Source of the DNA: Geobacillus jurassicus NBRC 107829
GTDB taxonomy: Bacteria > Bacillota > Bacilli > Bacillales > Anoxybacillaceae
Reading direction: 5' to 3'
NCBI RefSeq assembly: GCF_001544315.1
Contig: NZ_BCQG01000042.1
Span: forward strand, 1 to 33,013
DNA: 33,013 nt
Within the stretch, counting starts at the first letter, position 1. Every line of letters begins with the position of its first letter. Below the pieces are notes generated by a model, which was not told where the DNA came from, ran no database searches, and saw only the letters and a program-made list of their open reading frames with translations. The position numbers were made by a program, and so were the translations under genes. Positions 31,363 to 33,013 of this stretch are shown one piece after another.

Positions 31363-31710
31363 TTAACAACCGCAACGGAGCGTAGGGTTGGTTTCCTCAA
31401 TCTTACGAATATTCTCTGTTTGATCTGGAATATGTTGCAGAATATCTTGGATGAAATCATATAACTCATTTTGTGAATTGAGGGAATAATAAATCCACTG
31501 TCCCCTCTTATCTTCTTTTACTAATCCTGCATCTTTTAACTTGCGAAGATGCTGACTAATAGCCGGCTGACTCATGTCAAACACCTCAAGAAGCTCGCAT
31601 ACACAACACTCACGTTGTTTTAAAATTGCCATGATCGTTAAACGTGTTTTATCACCAAGCAACTTTAAAACGTGTGATGCTTTTTCTATTTCCACTACTG
31701 TCTTTTGCAT
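31363..31710 (-). CDS. arsR: Arsenic-responsive repressor ArsR
   Basis: A 115-residue ArsR/SmtB winged-helix repressor. The As(III) site is ECCVCEL at the start of the DNA-binding domain (Cys35, Cys36, Cys38). The recognition helix reads MSQPAISQHLRKLKDAGLV, and KRGQWIYYSL is the wing. The C-terminus ends in RCGC. ATG at 31710 follows AGGAGG at about 8 nt. Arsenite binding releases it from the operator upstream (31735-31760), inducing arsR-acr3-arsC. Confidence 0.94.
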   Translation of the reverse strand: MQKTVVEIEKASHVLKLLGDKTRLTIMAILKQRECCVCELLEVFDMSQPAISQHLRKLKDAGLVKEDKRGQWIYYSLNSQNELYDFIQDILQHIPDQTENIRKIEETNPTLRCGC

Positions 31711-31734
31711 GGAAACACCTCCTATTCTTTTATG

Positions 31735-31763
31735 ATTATATAGTTATTTACTTATATATATGA
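31735..31763 (-). promoter_or_regulatory. Promoter and probable ArsR operator of the ars operon
   Basis: On the minus strand a perfect TATAAT -10 (plus 31735-31740) has a weak TCATAT at -35. An imperfect dyad with TATATAAGT and ACTATATA arms overlaps the -10 and spacer, the usual place for an ArsR site. Confidence 0.55.
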
Positions 31764-32121
31764 GCGAAAATGAAATATGATACTCCTAAATCCCTTTATT
31801 TGCAATTTTGTTCCTCTCACACTAAATAATGATGTCACATCTTTCATATCCACGAAATGGATATGGTAGTATAACCATACTTACTCTTCCCTTTAATAAG
31901 TATATAACTACATACTTATATAAAACAAAAGAAAAAAACGACTTTAACATAATCTTTACAAATTCAAACGAAAGTGTGAAATTCGGAAGTAAACTTGCCT
32001 TATCTCGTCTCCATTTGTTGTTATTCTTCAGAACGAGAGATTCTCCTCCTCGTCATAAATTTCTTTTATTTGTTTCGGTTCGTTTGTTAACTCCATTTCA
32101 AATCCTTATTTATTTGATAAG
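31764..32121. other. Gene-free interval upstream of arsR
   Basis: It contains a small hairpin CATATCC/GGATATG near 31838-31859 and an inverted repeat ATAAGTAT/ATACTTAT near 31896-31920 that resembles the ArsR dyad. Some plus-strand frames are open but have no ribosome binding site and no recognisable product. No other feature was seen. Confidence 0.4.
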
Positions 32122-32150
32122 TAAAAAAGACTAACGACTCGAGTCGTTAG
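32122..32150 (-). terminator. Intrinsic terminator of the HTH/coiled-coil gene
   Basis: A perfect 20-bp palindrome with arms CTAACGACTC/GAGTCGTTAG (32131-32150) is followed on the minus strand by TCTTTTTTAC. It overlaps the end of the coding frame, as for several terminators in this window. Confidence 0.85.
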
Positions 32151-33003
32151 CTAACACTGTTTCGTCAACTGAATTCAGGATTTGTTCTAATTTGGTTCGG
32201 ATCGCGTTTTTAAGCATGGATCTTAAATTTTTTTTATACTTCTTCTTAGTCAATGGACAAATATATTCTCCATCATCAATAACCTCGTTTTTTAACTCTC
32301 CATCTTCATTGAAAAACAACGTATATATTTCGTTGATTAGTTTATTTTCTTGCTGTATGTAGTTTATTGTTTCACTTTTGTATCCCTTGATCACTTTTTC
32401 GAAAATCATTTTAAAATCTTCAATAGACATCTCTTTCTTTAATTTGCGTTCCATTGTTTTTGGTGTTTCATTACTACTTTCTTGTTGATTTTTCTTTTCT
32501 AATTCTTGATACATCTCATCCATTTGCTCATATAAACCGATTAAAAAAGCATTTTCTTCTTCCAGTTTTTGAACTTTAACCGTTAATTCAGTGATTTGCT
32601 CGTAAACCAAGTTCAACTCATCCTGCATATTAATGAGTTGATTTTCTAATTGATTCTTCTCCTCCATGAGCTGTTTCATTAATTCTTCCGAGTGAGTGCT
32701 ATCACCTTTAACTTCTTCAGAATCCAATTTATTATGCTTTTCACGATGGTCATTCGCCAACATTGAAAAAGAGTTTTCTACATACCATTCATAAACTCCC
32801 ATTACTTCAGGCAAACCTGGTCTCTGTTCTTCAATAAACTCGAATAAATCATCGTGATAAATTCGCCAACCCTCCTTTCGATTTGCCGAACGTTCTGCTT
32901 TAATCTTTCCTTCTCTGATCCAACGAGTAACCATTTGAATTGAGTCAGTAATGTAATATTCCTGAAGTATTTTTAGTGCTTGGTGAACATTATATACTTC
33001 CAT
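32131..33003 (-). CDS. MerR/excisionase-type HTH protein with long coiled coil
   Basis: A 290-residue protein. The N-terminal ~65 residues form a helix-turn-helix domain of the excisionase/MerR-like group: YNVHQALKILQEYYITDSIQ, then VTRWIREGKIKAERSANRKE and GWRIYHDDLFEFIEEQ. A coiled coil runs from about residue 105 to 175 (Glu/Gln/Leu heptads). A basic C-terminal domain with CPLTKKKYKKNLRSMLKNA follows. Similar DNA-binding coiled-coil proteins occur on plasmids and integrative elements of bacilli, with maintenance or regulatory roles. ATG at 33003 sits directly after GGAGAAGGAG, which is rather close. It may be the first gene of a further operon or a lone element gene; the upstream side is outside the window. 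Confidence 0.7.
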   Translation of the reverse strand: MEVYNVHQALKILQEYYITDSIQMVTRWIREGKIKAERSANRKEGWRIYHDDLFEFIEEQRPGLPEVMGVYEWYVENSFSMLANDHREKHNKLDSEEVKGDSTHSEELMKQLMEEKNQLENQLINMQDELNLVYEQITELTVKVQKLEEENAFLIGLYEQMDEMYQELEKKNQQESSNETPKTMERKLKKEMSIEDFKMIFEKVIKGYKSETINYIQQENKLINEIYTLFFNEDGELKNEVIDDGEYICPLTKKKYKKNLRSMLKNAIRTKLEQILNSVDETVLANDSSR

Positions 33004-33013
33004 CTCCTTCTCC

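Larger units (their letters stand above)
16665..33013. mobile_element. Serine-recombinase integrative element inserted in spoVR (left part; right end outside window)
   Basis: From the spoVR break to the window end the DNA is AT-richer than the backbone and carries only accessory genes: three large serine recombinases, phage-defence genes, a RecJ-like nuclease, XRE and HTH proteins and an arsenic island. No phage structural or conjugation gene is seen in the visible part. The paired recombinases are close to the left junction, as expected for an integrase module. Whether the whole stretch is one element or two nested ones cannot be decided here, because three recombinases and the ars island could have arrived separately. 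Confidence 0.75.

Noticed and set aside
31829-32134. 101-codon plus-strand frame upstream of the HTH gene terminator
   Set aside because: No ribosome binding site, low-complexity translation, and it overlaps regulatory dyads.

Overview
The window looks like chromosome of a thermophilic Bacillaceae, most likely Geobacillus or Parageobacillus. The evidence is a GC-rich backbone, strong AGGAGG-type ribosome binding sites, a short-Q-loop cytochrome bd oxidase with its CydS peptide, a Geobacillus-type exo-alpha-glucosidase and the sporulation gene spoVR. No tRNA, rRNA or CRISPR array was seen.

Positions 1-16,665 are backbone. They start with insertion-sequence debris: the N-terminus of a tnpB fused to a decayed ISLre2 transposase gene. 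Then come an RlmI-type 23S rRNA methyltransferase, an MFS transporter, a YfiT/DinB protein, an alpha-glucosidase, a ketopantoate reductase paralogue, the cstA-ybdD pair, a small membrane protein, a DUF1232-TerC operon behind a yybP-ykoY manganese riboswitch, a guanidine-I riboswitch with its SMR-type Gdx exporter, and the cydA-cydB-cydS operon preceded by a 32-residue membrane peptide and two Rex/Fnr-type dyads. Two multi-hairpin IS200/IS605-like right ends lie in intergenic gaps without any tnpB.

At about 16,665 spoVR is cut in half. Only its C-terminal part (about 213 codons) is present, and everything from there to the window end (at least 16.3 kb) is AT-richer accessory DNA. This element carries, in order: a two-gene Kiwa-like anti-phage system; a 0.75-kb gene-free stretch with a repeated TAATNACCGAG motif; two tandem, overlapping large serine recombinases headed by a 54-codon gene; a divergent XRE regulator; an 80-codon unknown gene; a third large serine recombinase followed by an unknown gene and a RecJ-like DHH nuclease; an arsenic island (arsR-acr3-arsC, a Cys-rich MarR regulator, a broken arsP-type permease, arsM and an arsN-type acetyltransferase); and a helix-turn-helix/coiled-coil protein at the right edge.

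The main inference is that a serine-recombinase element sits in spoVR, an arrangement analogous to the sigK/skin, spsM/SPbeta and spoVFB/vfbin cases. Excision in the sporulating mother cell could rebuild spoVR. The element's other end, with the N-terminal half of spoVR, should lie beyond position 33,013. Within the ars island both arsP and arsM carry in-frame stop codons, so organoarsenical handling appears to be decaying while arsenate/arsenite resistance is intact.
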